NCBI GenBank assembly: GCA_964500015.1
Contig: CAZCMN010000009.1
Coordinates: 1 to 34,903 of the forward strand
Length of the DNA: 34,903 bases
Source of the DNA: JAPLYB01 sp964500015
GTDB lineage: Archaea > Nanobdellota > Nanobdellia > Pacearchaeales > UBA284
Direction of reading: 5' to 3'
Under the pieces are notes generated by a model. That model saw nothing but the letters and a program-made list of their open reading frames with translations. It had not been told where the DNA came from and did not search any database. The translations under genes and the position numbers were made by a program. Shown here in pieces: positions 14,851-24,300 of this stretch. Positions within the stretch are counted from its first letter, which is position 1. Each line of letters starts with the position of its first letter.

Positions 14851-14907
14851 GAGACGCTCAAAAAACAGAAGTTTTTTGGCGTGCCGAAAATAATTCATTT
14901 TCGAGCA
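14851..14907 (+). repeat. Palindromic double-hairpin element
   Basis: Hairpin 1: ACGCTCAAAAAAC, loop AGAA, GTTTTTTGGCGT (14854-14882). Hairpin 2: TGC plus CGAAAAT, loop AATTC, ATTTTCG, A, GCA (14882-14907). It lies 16 bp past the regulator stop and may also act as its terminator. It matches the uL23-internal element on the opposite strand almost base for base, and the corresponding phase is open as ETLKKQKFFGVPKIIHF. Confidence 0.85.
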
Positions 14908-14937
14908 TGTGGAAGGAAAGTAAGGAGTTTTAGAAAG

Positions 14938-14949
14938 AATTTTAAATTG
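14938..14949 (+). promoter_or_regulatory. TATA box of the acetyltransferase gene
   Basis: AATTTTAAATTG is centred about 24 nt before the ATG at 14967, the spacing of a leaderless archaeal transcript. It supports the start at 14967 over the in-frame TTG at 14958. Confidence 0.65.
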
Positions 14950-14966
14950 TTTTTTCTTTGATATTT

Positions 14967-15440
14967 ATGAAAATTTTAATTAGAAAAGCTACTCTAAAAG
15001 ATTTAAGAGAAATTCAGAAATTGAATTTACTACTTTTTAAAAAAGAGCATAAAGAATATGACTCTTCTTTAGATTGTACTTGGACTTTTGGAAAAATTGG
15101 AACAAATTATTATACAACTAGAATAAAGAAGAGTAATGGGTGTAGTTTAATAGCTATTGTTGATAAAAAAGTCGTTGGATACCTGGTTGGGGGATTATCT
15201 GATTTACAACCTTGGAGAAAAATAAAGGGAATCGCTGAACTTGAGAATATGTTTGTTTTTAAGGAGTTTAGAAGTTTTGGGGTAGGTTCAATGTTAACTA
15301 GGGAATTCTTTAAATGGTGCAAATTAAAAAAAGTTCAGATTGTTAGAGTAACTGTATCTAACCAGAATCTTAAGGCAATTAATTTCTATAAGAAAAATGG
15401 TTTTGGAGATTATGATATTGTTTTAGAAAAGAAAATTTAA
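14967..15440 (+). CDS. GNAT-family N-acetyltransferase
   Basis: A 157-aa GNAT protein. These enzymes move an acetyl group from acetyl-CoA to an amine. Motif A is visible as the strand ELENMFVFKEF followed by the acetyl-CoA pyrophosphate loop RSFGVGSML (R-x-x-G-x-G). Motif B is VSNQNLKAINFYKKNGF. The substrate is unknown; a RimI-like or small-molecule role is equally possible. The start is set by the TATA spacing. It converges with the surface-protein locus, only 18 bp between stops. Confidence 0.87.
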   Translation: MKILIRKATLKDLREIQKLNLLLFKKEHKEYDSSLDCTWTFGKIGTNYYTTRIKKSNGCSLIAIVDKKVVGYLVGGLSDLQPWRKIKGIAELENMFVFKEFRSFGVGSMLTREFFKWCKLKKVQIVRVTVSNQNLKAINFYKKNGFGDYDIVLEKKI

Positions 15441-15458
15441 GCTTCGAAGTTTAATTTT

Positions 15459-16802
15459 CTAAATTCTTTTTTTTCGTGGTTTCTTTTTTCTTTTCTCTCT
15501 TTTTTTAAAACAGATTATAAAGATTATAACAATCAAAAGTAAAAGAATTATGATCGGCAGTATCAGACTTTTTGAGAAAGGTGTTTTTTCAACTATCTTA
15601 AGGCTAGTCGCAGTTGCTGCGCTTATATTTTCATATAAAACTTGGGAATAAAAGACATAATTTCCCTTCTTAATGTCTTCTGGAGTGTTTAATTTTCTTA
15701 TAACCAAAAGATTTTTCTCTATGGCTAAACTTTCTTTTTCAAGTAATAAAATATTGCCATCAAAATCCTCAATTGCATAATAAAGAAGGACGTCTATTGG
15801 CATTTTGTCTCCAACATTGGTAATATTGACTTTTGCTTCTATTTGTTCTCCAGGAATGATTTCTTTTTTATCAAGTTCTACTTTTATGTCAAATAAAGGA
15901 TTTTTAGCAATAATTTCTAAGATCACATTTATTGTTTTTTTTAGATTTCCAGATTTAATTTCTATATTGCCCAAATATGCATCAGGAATTTCATTTTCTT
16001 TTGCAAAAAAGTCAATATTTATTTTCTTAGTTTTTCCTTTTTCTAATAAAAATGAAGTTTCGCTTATAACTAAAAATTTCTCTATATTTTTTGTGTTTAG
16101 GGTTATGTCTAAATCAGTATCCCCTGTATTTTTTATTTCTATTATCTCTCTTTTATGTTCTCCTTGTTTTAGAGAAACTTTAATTAAATCTTTGTCTAAG
16201 ATAAAATCTCTAATTTTAGTTAAACTGCTACCTGTGCCCGGGGTTTCTAGTTCTTCAGGAGTTTCTTCAACAGAATAATTTGAAAATTGAGTTGTTGTGA
16301 AAATTAAAGTTCTTCCTGAATAGTTTATTTCTTGACAAATTGAAGAAGGACAAATTTCTCCATTTTTCAAAATTCTAGGATTGTTAACTGTTAAGCCATA
16401 AAGATATAATGTTGCAGGTTTTTCTAAGCTTGTTAAAGCAGTTGTATCAATCTCTATGAGATTATATAAGATATCTATACTTCTGTCTAGATCAATAACA
16501 TTATTAACAACATCCTGTGTTAAGTTAACTTCTTCAGAAAAAATAATTTTTCCATGACTATTTTCTAAAGTCATATTTACAAGTGTTTCTAATTCAAGAT
16601 CATCTTTTCTTAAAAAATCAGTTGTTTGGCTTGAATCCTTGAATTCGTTATAGATTACCAAAATTCCTTCATCTATACTAACCTTAGAGGGTGTTGTTTG
16701 AATAGTATACCCTATATACCTCACTATAAAAAATGATAGAAAAATTACTAGAAGTAATAGAATTAAACCTATGAAAACTGCCTCTTTCTTCTTAAATTCC
16801 AT
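15459..16802 (-). CDS. Membrane-anchored surface protein with CARDB-like domains
   Basis: A 447-aa protein with an N-terminal hydrophobic segment (residues 8-30), a long extracellular part, a second hydrophobic segment near residues 413-433 (ILPIIILLLLIVIIFIICF) and a very basic cytoplasmic tail (KKREKRKKKPRKKRI). The region from about 195 to 400 has two beta-sandwich units of the CARDB/archaeal adhesion kind (IIEIKNTGDTDLDITLNTKN and KVNITNVGDKMPIDVLLYYA). Several N-x-S/T sequons suggest glycosylation. It ends in TAG. It is the last gene of the surface locus, with its own likely promoter. Confidence 0.8.
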   Translation of the reverse strand: MEFKKKEAVFIGLILLLLVIFLSFFIVRYIGYTIQTTPSKVSIDEGILVIYNEFKDSSQTTDFLRKDDLELETLVNMTLENSHGKIIFSEEVNLTQDVVNNVIDLDRSIDILYNLIEIDTTALTSLEKPATLYLYGLTVNNPRILKNGEICPSSICQEINYSGRTLIFTTTQFSNYSVEETPEELETPGTGSSLTKIRDFILDKDLIKVSLKQGEHKREIIEIKNTGDTDLDITLNTKNIEKFLVISETSFLLEKGKTKKINIDFFAKENEIPDAYLGNIEIKSGNLKKTINVILEIIAKNPLFDIKVELDKKEIIPGEQIEAKVNITNVGDKMPIDVLLYYAIEDFDGNILLLEKESLAIEKNLLVIRKLNTPEDIKKGNYVFYSQVLYENISAATATSLKIVEKTPFSKSLILPIIILLLLIVIIFIICFKKREKRKKKPRKKRI

Positions 16803-16937
16803 TTTGTTGGTACAAATAGATTTAACTTTCCTGGCTTTTTAATTTTTTCTTAATTCTTTTAAGCTTTCAAAACAAAGAAAAGAACATGAATTTAAACTTA
16901 AAATAAAAAAGAAAAAGAGAACATTTATCTTTAGTTA

Positions 16938-17615
16938 CTAATGTTTTTCTTTTTTGATCTTTTCCTGCAATTTTTTCAATTTATCTTTATCTCTTTGGTA
17001 AACTGATTTGCTATACTTCTTGTATAGAACTATAGCTATTACAATGGCAGAGATTAAAGCTAATACAACATAGGCTAATGTGAAATCTCTTGGATGAGCA
17101 TTACATCTAACTTTGACGTTTAATGGGGCAGAAACAGCCATCGTTGTTATAGAGCCACCAGTTCCTTTAATATTAGCTGGAGGAGGTACAGATTTAACTA
17201 AAACTTCTCCTTCATAAACTTTTTGGTCTTCACTGCAATCTTGCTTGCAAATAAGATCCCCAATTAGGCAATTTCTTTCATAAATTTTTGGAACCTTGAA
17301 ACAGAATTTAATAGGAATAGCTTCATCGCTTGCAGTATTTGCAGGAACAAGTTTTTCTTCTGCTTCTTGTTCAGTAAGTATTCCTTTTATTTGTCCAGAT
17401 TCATCTGAAAGCCCTACAGTTACATATGACTCTTGGGGCTAGGGATTATAAACTTGATATGTTAAACAAGTTTTTTCTCCTTCATTTACTAAAACAGATT
17501 CTTTGTCCCATTTTATCCCGACTCCTGCTGAGACTCCAGGTAAAGCTAGGCTTGTTAAAGCAAATAAAATTAATGCTAAACAAATCATCTCTATTAATTC
17601 ATATCTTTTTTTCAT
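16938..17615 (-). pseudogene. Secreted, C-terminally anchored protein gene split by one in-frame TAG
   Basis: The frame from ATG 17615 encodes a signal peptide (MKKRYELIEMICLALILFAL...), a beta-rich domain and, after codon 59 (TAG at 17439-17441), continues open for 166 more codons. That part has four Cys (FCFKVPKIYERNCLIGDLIC), a transmembrane helix (about residues 178-201, VVLALISAIVIAIVL) and a Lys-rich cytoplasmic tail. The protein sense is continuous across the TAG (CLTYQVYNP, stop, PQESYVTVGLSDE). A single TGG-to-TAG change would explain it. It follows the 199-aa gene after 1 nt. Readthrough or sequencing error are alternatives. The gene's own final stop is TAG followed directly by TAA. 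Confidence 0.75.
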
Positions 17616-17616
17616 T

Positions 17617-18216
17617 TTAACATGAGGTTCCGATTTCAATTCCTTTAAATGTTAGGGTATTATTATATGTCCCAGATGGTGTTCCAGATGGAATATCTAA
17701 CCAGAACCTATAATAATTTACATTTCCCCTAGTAATATTATATCCTGATTTTATATAACTTGTTGTAAATGGGACTTGATTTGATAGGTCTGGAAGAGTC
17801 ATATTTGTTATTGTTGCATTAGCATAAGATTCATTTCCTACTCCAAGAGTACTTCCTCCCAAACTATCATATAAATCAGCATCTGCTTTTATACAAAAGT
17901 CAACGGCTATGTTTGAATCAGTTGAAACATTTAGGTAAAATGTTGAATTTCCTCCAGAATTGTTGTTGGAACTTGCATTGATATCTACTGCAGGAAGTGC
18001 ATTAACAGTTCCAAATAAAATTCCTGTTGAAAGATTTCCAGACATATCAATAGATAAAAATTTTGAAATAGTTACATTAGAGGTTGTTGTTCCTGTTGTT
18101 GCTTGTCCAGTTATTTCAATTTTTTGTGAAGGAATATTTTGAATTAAAAGCATTATAACTGAAAATAGAAAAATAGCCCCAAACATGCTGATTATTGCTA
18201 CTTCTTTTTTTGACAT
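17617..18216 (-). CDS. Small surface protein, stand-alone copy of the giant protein's C-terminal domain
   Basis: A 199-aa protein with an N-terminal membrane or signal segment (residues 7-26), the motif ITGQATTG, and a Ser/Thr/Asn-rich beta domain. Its last 110 or so residues match the end of the 2959-aa neighbour: both have VGNESY/LGNETFSY-type turns, a TTSY motif and the ending PSGTPSGTYNNTLTFKGIE against PSGQAAGTYNNSLSIKAV. Several N-x-S/T sequons. It may be a minor subunit or partner that assembles with the giant protein (inference). Confidence 0.8.
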   Translation of the reverse strand: MSKKEVAIISMFGAIFLFSVIMLLIQNIPSQKIEITGQATTGTTTSNVTISKFLSIDMSGNLSTGILFGTVNALPAVDINASSNNNSGGNSTFYLNVSTDSNIAVDFCIKADADLYDSLGGSTLGVGNESYANATITNMTLPDLSNQVPFTTSYIKSGYNITRGNVNYYRFWLDIPSGTPSGTYNNTLTFKGIEIGTSC

Positions 18217-18358
18217 CTTTATAATCTCTTTTATTTTTTATCTCTTTTTATATTTTTTAGATACATTCAGAGTTTTTAAATCTTTTTATGATTTAGGATT
18301 AATTGCTAAATTTTGATTTTTCTTATATTTCCTGAGTATTATCTTGTTAATTCTTGTT

Positions 18359-21300
18359 TTAAGGCATTTCTCCATTGGGAACAGCCTTAATTGATAAACT
18401 ATTGTTATAAGTCCCAGCTGCTTGTCCTGATGGGGCACTTAAAAAGAATTTTAAATAAATTACACTGCCATCACCTAAATTATTCCCAACTTGATTATCT
18501 AAATAACTTGTTGTCAAAGCAAATTTTTGACTATCAGGAACACTTGAATTTGTAGTATTATATGAAAAAGTTTCGTTACCCAATCCTAAAACATCTAATC
18601 CTTGGGTCATCAAATCGCTTGATGATTTTATGTATAAATCAGCTGTTCCCCCTTCAACTGAAATATTGACATAATAATCTGTGGCATCATCATAATTATT
18701 TCCTTCTGCAGATTGATTATAAATTGGCAATGAAATAAGAGACCAATTAATCTGCTGGCCTAATTTTGGAGATAAATCAATAGATATTGCAACTCCCGCA
18801 TTTGTTACATTTACATTTAAAATAGGCCAAGGAGATTCATAACCTAAATTATTTAGAGTATCATTTGCATAGGTTGTGTTGATTGTTAAATTTCCTTCTG
18901 TTGAGCTAACATTTATATCAATTCCAAAAATATTATCTCCTATGCTCCCTGAACATGAACTTATGTCATCATCCATTGTTATATTTGCTTCAGTTGCATT
19001 TGGATAGGTTATATATGCCCAGACCTTATCTAAACCAATTCCTGTATCTTGGACAGTTGCGTTTACACAGACAATTTCATTTATATTAACCTTAGAAGAA
19101 TTAACTGCTGTGTTTGAAACACTTGGAGTAGTTGAATCAATAAAGACAACATATGAATTATTCAAAGCAAGATTTCCCAAAGTATCATTGGCATATGCAT
19201 AAATTGTTTTATTTCCATCTGATAATCCAGTTAATGCATATGTTCCATTGCACCATCCATTTGATACAGCAAGTGTTTGATTTGTATTTCCATTTACATT
19301 TATTGAACAATAACCTGGGTCAGAATCTGAATCAGAAACTGAAATATTAAATGTTAGGGTTTCAGTATTTTTTTTCTGAGTCGCATTTGTGTAAACAGGA
19401 AGAGTTACAGTTGGAGCAATAGAATCAATACTAAACGTTCTATTTGTTGTTGAATTTGTGTTTCCTGATGTATCATTGCACCAAACTTGCCATTTAAAGT
19501 CATTTCCTTGAGGAATTCCAGTGATAGTTATATTTACCCAAGAATTATTTACATTATAACTTGAATTTGTGTAATTAGCATGCCATGTTCCTGACCAATT
19601 TGTCCATATCTGCAACCAGCTTGTTCCAGAATCATCAGAACATTTTGCATCAAAAACAATACTTCCATCTGAATCATTGTAATTGTCTATGGGGTTTGTT
19701 CCTTGATAAGCTATTGGGGCTGGATTTGGTGGTGCTGAATTTAAATTATGAATCTCTAATGCATCTTCAATGATTTCTCCTTCAAGATCTGCTGCAGTGC
19801 TATTATAGCCACCCCAATGATAAAAAGCAATACTTCTAGATGTGCCTGGAGCAAAATCACCAATCTCCCATGCTGCAAAAATATCATCTGCTTCTAAATC
19901 TGAGAATGATGCATGGTCTGTTTGGAAAGGCCAATCATTTTGTCCTGAACCGGTTCCTAGAGGGGTATGGTCTGCATCTAGATGAGCACATATTGTAGCT
20001 ACATCTTCACTAGTATTTGTTGGAAAAATAATTGCTGTGCCATAATTTGTTACATCGTCGTAAAATCCGCACCAATTTGAACCTAGTTCTTCGAAAGTAT
20101 AATCTTCTTCAACAGTTAAAGGATAACTTCCTAAAATCATTCCTTTGTCATCTGTATCTGTTGTGCCTCCAGAATAAACCCAAGGTTCTCTTCCCCAAAC
20201 AAGAGTTGTATTTATCATCTGAGTATCAATATTTTCAATTGTAAAATTTGTTTTATAGTATCTTTCACCAGAATAATATTCAAGGATTTTAGTTACATTA
20301 AAATAATCTGATGAACCCCAATTATCAGTTGAGGAGTCATCTCTCATTTTTAAGATAACATTATTTGTATTTGCTAAAACAATTTCTCCACCCATATGTT
20401 TATAGGTGTCATTCCAAGTTGGCTCAGCCCAATGAATATTCCATTCATAATAAGAATTGCAGCTGCCACAAATATCATATTGTTTTGTTCCTGTGCTTCT
20501 ATTATTTGGAATTCCAACTCTTTCCATACAATCATCTGTATGAGATTTATTGTCATGGGATTCTCCGTCAATAACTTTCATTCCAACATTTTCACCAGCA
20601 GCATATGGGCCTTGGGCTGTTTCTCCATTCTCAGCTGAATTTGAATTAGCATTTCCATAAACTTCTTGTTGAATATGGCGGTTAAAAATTGTAAAACCAT
20701 TTTTCCCTTCTCTAAGCCCGATTGTCTGGGTTTGATATCTATCATTATGGGTTAAGATTAAATCACTTGAAGCATTAAAAGAAAAATTAGCAAGTGTTGT
20801 TCCACCAGATGAAAAATCCATGTAAAGGACAATTACATTATTATTTTCAATATGATAGCCAGGATTAGAACCACCTTGTACTTCTAATCCTGAAATGCTT
20901 GGCTGATTTATTATTGGAATTTTAACTGTTGCATTTGTAAATGCTGTTGATGGGCTGTAAACTTTAAAATCAGTTATATTAATATTCCAAACTCCTCCAC
21001 CAAGATTTTGGATTTTATAATTTGCATAAGTATCTTCAATGCCAGGAGAACCCCACCATCTTCTTAAAGCAAAAGTTGTGAAAGATTTGGAACTATTTGA
21101 TGCAGAAGTAAACCCTGATTTTGCTGCACTAACATTTGTGTTCATTGTTCCAACAGTTGTTGCAGAGCCATTTAAAGAAATATCATAAAGAATAGTATAA
21201 TTTCCATCATCTGCAACAAGGTCTGGATATATTCCATCATCTTTCATTTCAACTGTTTTTTGAGATATATCTCTTCCTGCTGGTGGAGTTACAGTTATAT

Positions 21301-24300
21301 TTACAGATGCTCCTGTTACTGGTGAATCAAATTGATCAACAACTGTTGCATTCATTAATATCTCGCCAAACCAGGAATCTGAAGCTTTGTTTAATTGAAC
21401 ATATTTGACATTTAGATTAAGAGGAAGATTTTCATTAAAAGTTCTATTTTCAGTTGTATTTGAAAAACTTGATGTGTCATTGCAATAAATTAGCCATTTA
21501 GAATTATTTACATTTGGAATTCCATTAATTGTTATATTAATCCAAGTATTATTTTGATAAGATATATTTGTGTAATTAGCATGCCATGTTCCTGACCAGT
21601 TTCCCCATAACTGGATTGTTGAAATTCCAATGTTGTCTGAACATTTCATGTCAAAAGTTATTGAACCATCTGTGTCATTGTAATAATCTATGGGGTTTGT
21701 TCCCTGATAAGCTATTGGATTAGTTGTGTCAACATTTAATGTTCTATTTGTATCTGTCCAATCTTCTAAATCATTTGTGTCATTGCAATAAACAGCCCAA
21801 GAATAACCCCCATCTGGAATTCCGTTTACAGTAATATTAATCCAAGTATTATTTGTATAAGAGCTATTTGTATAATTTGCATGCCATGTTCCTGTTGTGT
21901 TTGTCCATAATTGTATGAAACTTATTGCATTGAAAGTGCTATTACATTTCATGTCAAAAGTTATTGATGAACTTGTGGAATTGTAATTATCAACTGGATT
22001 TGTTCCTTGGGAAGCAATTGGTGCTTGAATTTCTAGTGTAGTTATGTTTATAGTAGCATAATCTGTATCATTAAATGCTACTGAAGTTTCATTGCTTATA
22101 AACCAAACACTAATATTCCATAAAGAACTAATATCCCCCGTTGCATTTACACTCCAATTAAGCTGACAAAAATGATTAGCTGCATCTAGTACTCCGCAAG
22201 TCTGGGGCTGGTTGTCTGTTGTGTAAAAAGGAGTATCTCCTATTGTTGTGCTAATTATGCGCATGCCTCCTGATGTTCCATTATATCCTGATTCTGGGTC
22301 AGACATGCCAATTAATTCATCAAAATCTAGTCTAATTCTTCCATCTCCCCCATCACCACTAGTGTCATCAGAATCAACTCCTCCTGCTCCTCCGCTGGCA
22401 TTTATATCTGATATTGATAGATTAATTGTGCTTAGCCAGATTGTTCCTCCTGCTCCCCCACCTGCAGTTCCACCAGCACCTCCTGGAGCAGCGCCGTTTT
22501 CTCCTTTTGCATATACTGCGGCATCTAAAATTGAATCAGCAAAAATAATTACTATTCCCCCACCATCAGAATATTCTGGGAAGGGTGTTCCTCCATCATT
22601 ATCTCCACCACCACCAGCTCCTCCTCCAAAAAATAACAAATCTAAATTTGGCACTCCAATCTCACTTCCACCTATTGAAGTATATGAACTAATACCATCG
22701 CCACCAGCTGTTCCATAACCTCCACCTGCACCTGGTTCTCCATTAACTCCTGAAGGACCATAACCTCCTCCGCCTCCTTCCCCATTTGCTAACAAACCAA
22801 CAGCTCCTGCACCGGTTCCGCAATCTTCAATTCCACAATCTAAACCTAAACCTAAATGTCCTTCTCCTTGGTCTCCCCAAGCATTATTCCCACAGCCATT
22901 ACAATCTCCTCCTCGAAATCCTTTTTCATTAACATTAATTGTTCCGCCATTAAAATTAACCTCCCCCATTGATCTGAAAATTACAATTCCCCCAGTATAA
23001 CCATTCCAAGTAGGGGTTGTAATAGAACCAGAATCTAAATCAACACTAGTGTAATGTGGGACTTTTACAATCTGTGTTACTGTTGCATTTGCCTGATTAA
23101 ATGTGCCTGTATAAAAATCATTTGAAAGAGCTGAAAAAAGAGTTATATTATTATTTATCTTGTCTACTGAATCAATAGTGGCAAATTCATAAGCTCCTGC
23201 TGTCCCCCCACTATAATTTTGCATTTGGATAATTAAAATTTCATCACCTTCGTTGAATTCAGATGCATCAGATACACTAAGATTAATACCCCCAGTGTAA
23301 TCAATGGTTAAATAAGTATAATTATTTATGATTGTATTGTCTTCTGTAATTGTTAATAAACCATCTTTACCTGTTCCTGTGCCATATTCTAAAGTACTAG
23401 AATTATATCTTGAAGTTCCGTTTATTATGCTGCAATATCCCCCTATACAATCAATAGTTGCATTTACCCAAAAAGTCTGGTTTTGATTGACATTAGTTAT
23501 CTGGCTTGGAAGTGGAGTCAATAAACTAACATTAAGCCAACCATAAACAATTTTGACATCACAGGTTACAGTGATATTATTTCCATCAGTATCATTAGTT
23601 GAATTTACATGATAAATAGCTTCGTATAGTCCTGGCTCTTGAGCAATTGGTGGTGAACAATTAATTATAATCTGTCTTTCTTCTTGAGCATCCATGTGCC
23701 CTAAATCAGTAGGCATTGCAGACATAAAATCTGTTCCATTTCCTTCTAATTCATAAATCATTACATTATCATGGGCTCCGGCAGTTATGATTGTTACATT
23801 TGAAGCATTACTTAGACCTTGTTTTGATATAATATCAAGAGTTGATTGGTTCCAAAGAACTGTTTTTTGTGCAGTAATTTCACAACTTATATTTATTTGA
23901 TCAATTATTGTATCATTGTCAGAACTTAGGTTATACATTACTGAAAAAGAACCAGCAGTAGTATTTTTGCAGGTAAATTCTACTACCTCGCTTTGACCAT
24001 CTGTCATATCTGTTCCGTCAATCCAATTATCTGTAAAATTTCCACAATCATTACCATTACAAACAACAATAACATTCTGGTTAATGCCTACTGAAGTTAT
24101 GTTCGCGTTACCAGTTAGATTTCCATTTTTTTGAAGTTTTATTCCCAAGTCTAAAATTGATATATTCCAAGATACAGAATTTGCTAATTCTTCTGAACTG
24201 ATTGTGTAGGTTGGAGTTGGCCAAACATATTGTCTTGCAGCTTTTCTTCCAAATAAAGTTGATTCATCTCCACCAGCTGTTTCCCAGTGTCCTCCTGCAG

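Noticed and set aside
16938..17141. A separate 67-aa protein starting at Met within the anchored protein
   Set aside because: The frame is continuous and protein-like upstream of this Met up to the TAG, so it is the 3' part of the interrupted gene, not an independent gene.
16938..17615. Genome-wide reassignment of TAG as a sense codon
   Set aside because: TAG is also the natural end of eL19, the 447-aa gene and this gene itself, and no pyl genes are in the window. It remains open only as local readthrough.
17439..17639. Start of the interrupted gene at 17639
   Set aside because: That start overlaps the end of the 199-aa gene and adds residues before a good signal peptide; ATG 17615, one base after the stop of the previous gene, is the better start.
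22248..22718. 156-aa Pro-rich plus-strand ORF
   Set aside because: It is the antisense shadow of the glycine-rich domain of the giant protein (Gly codons give Pro on the other strand).
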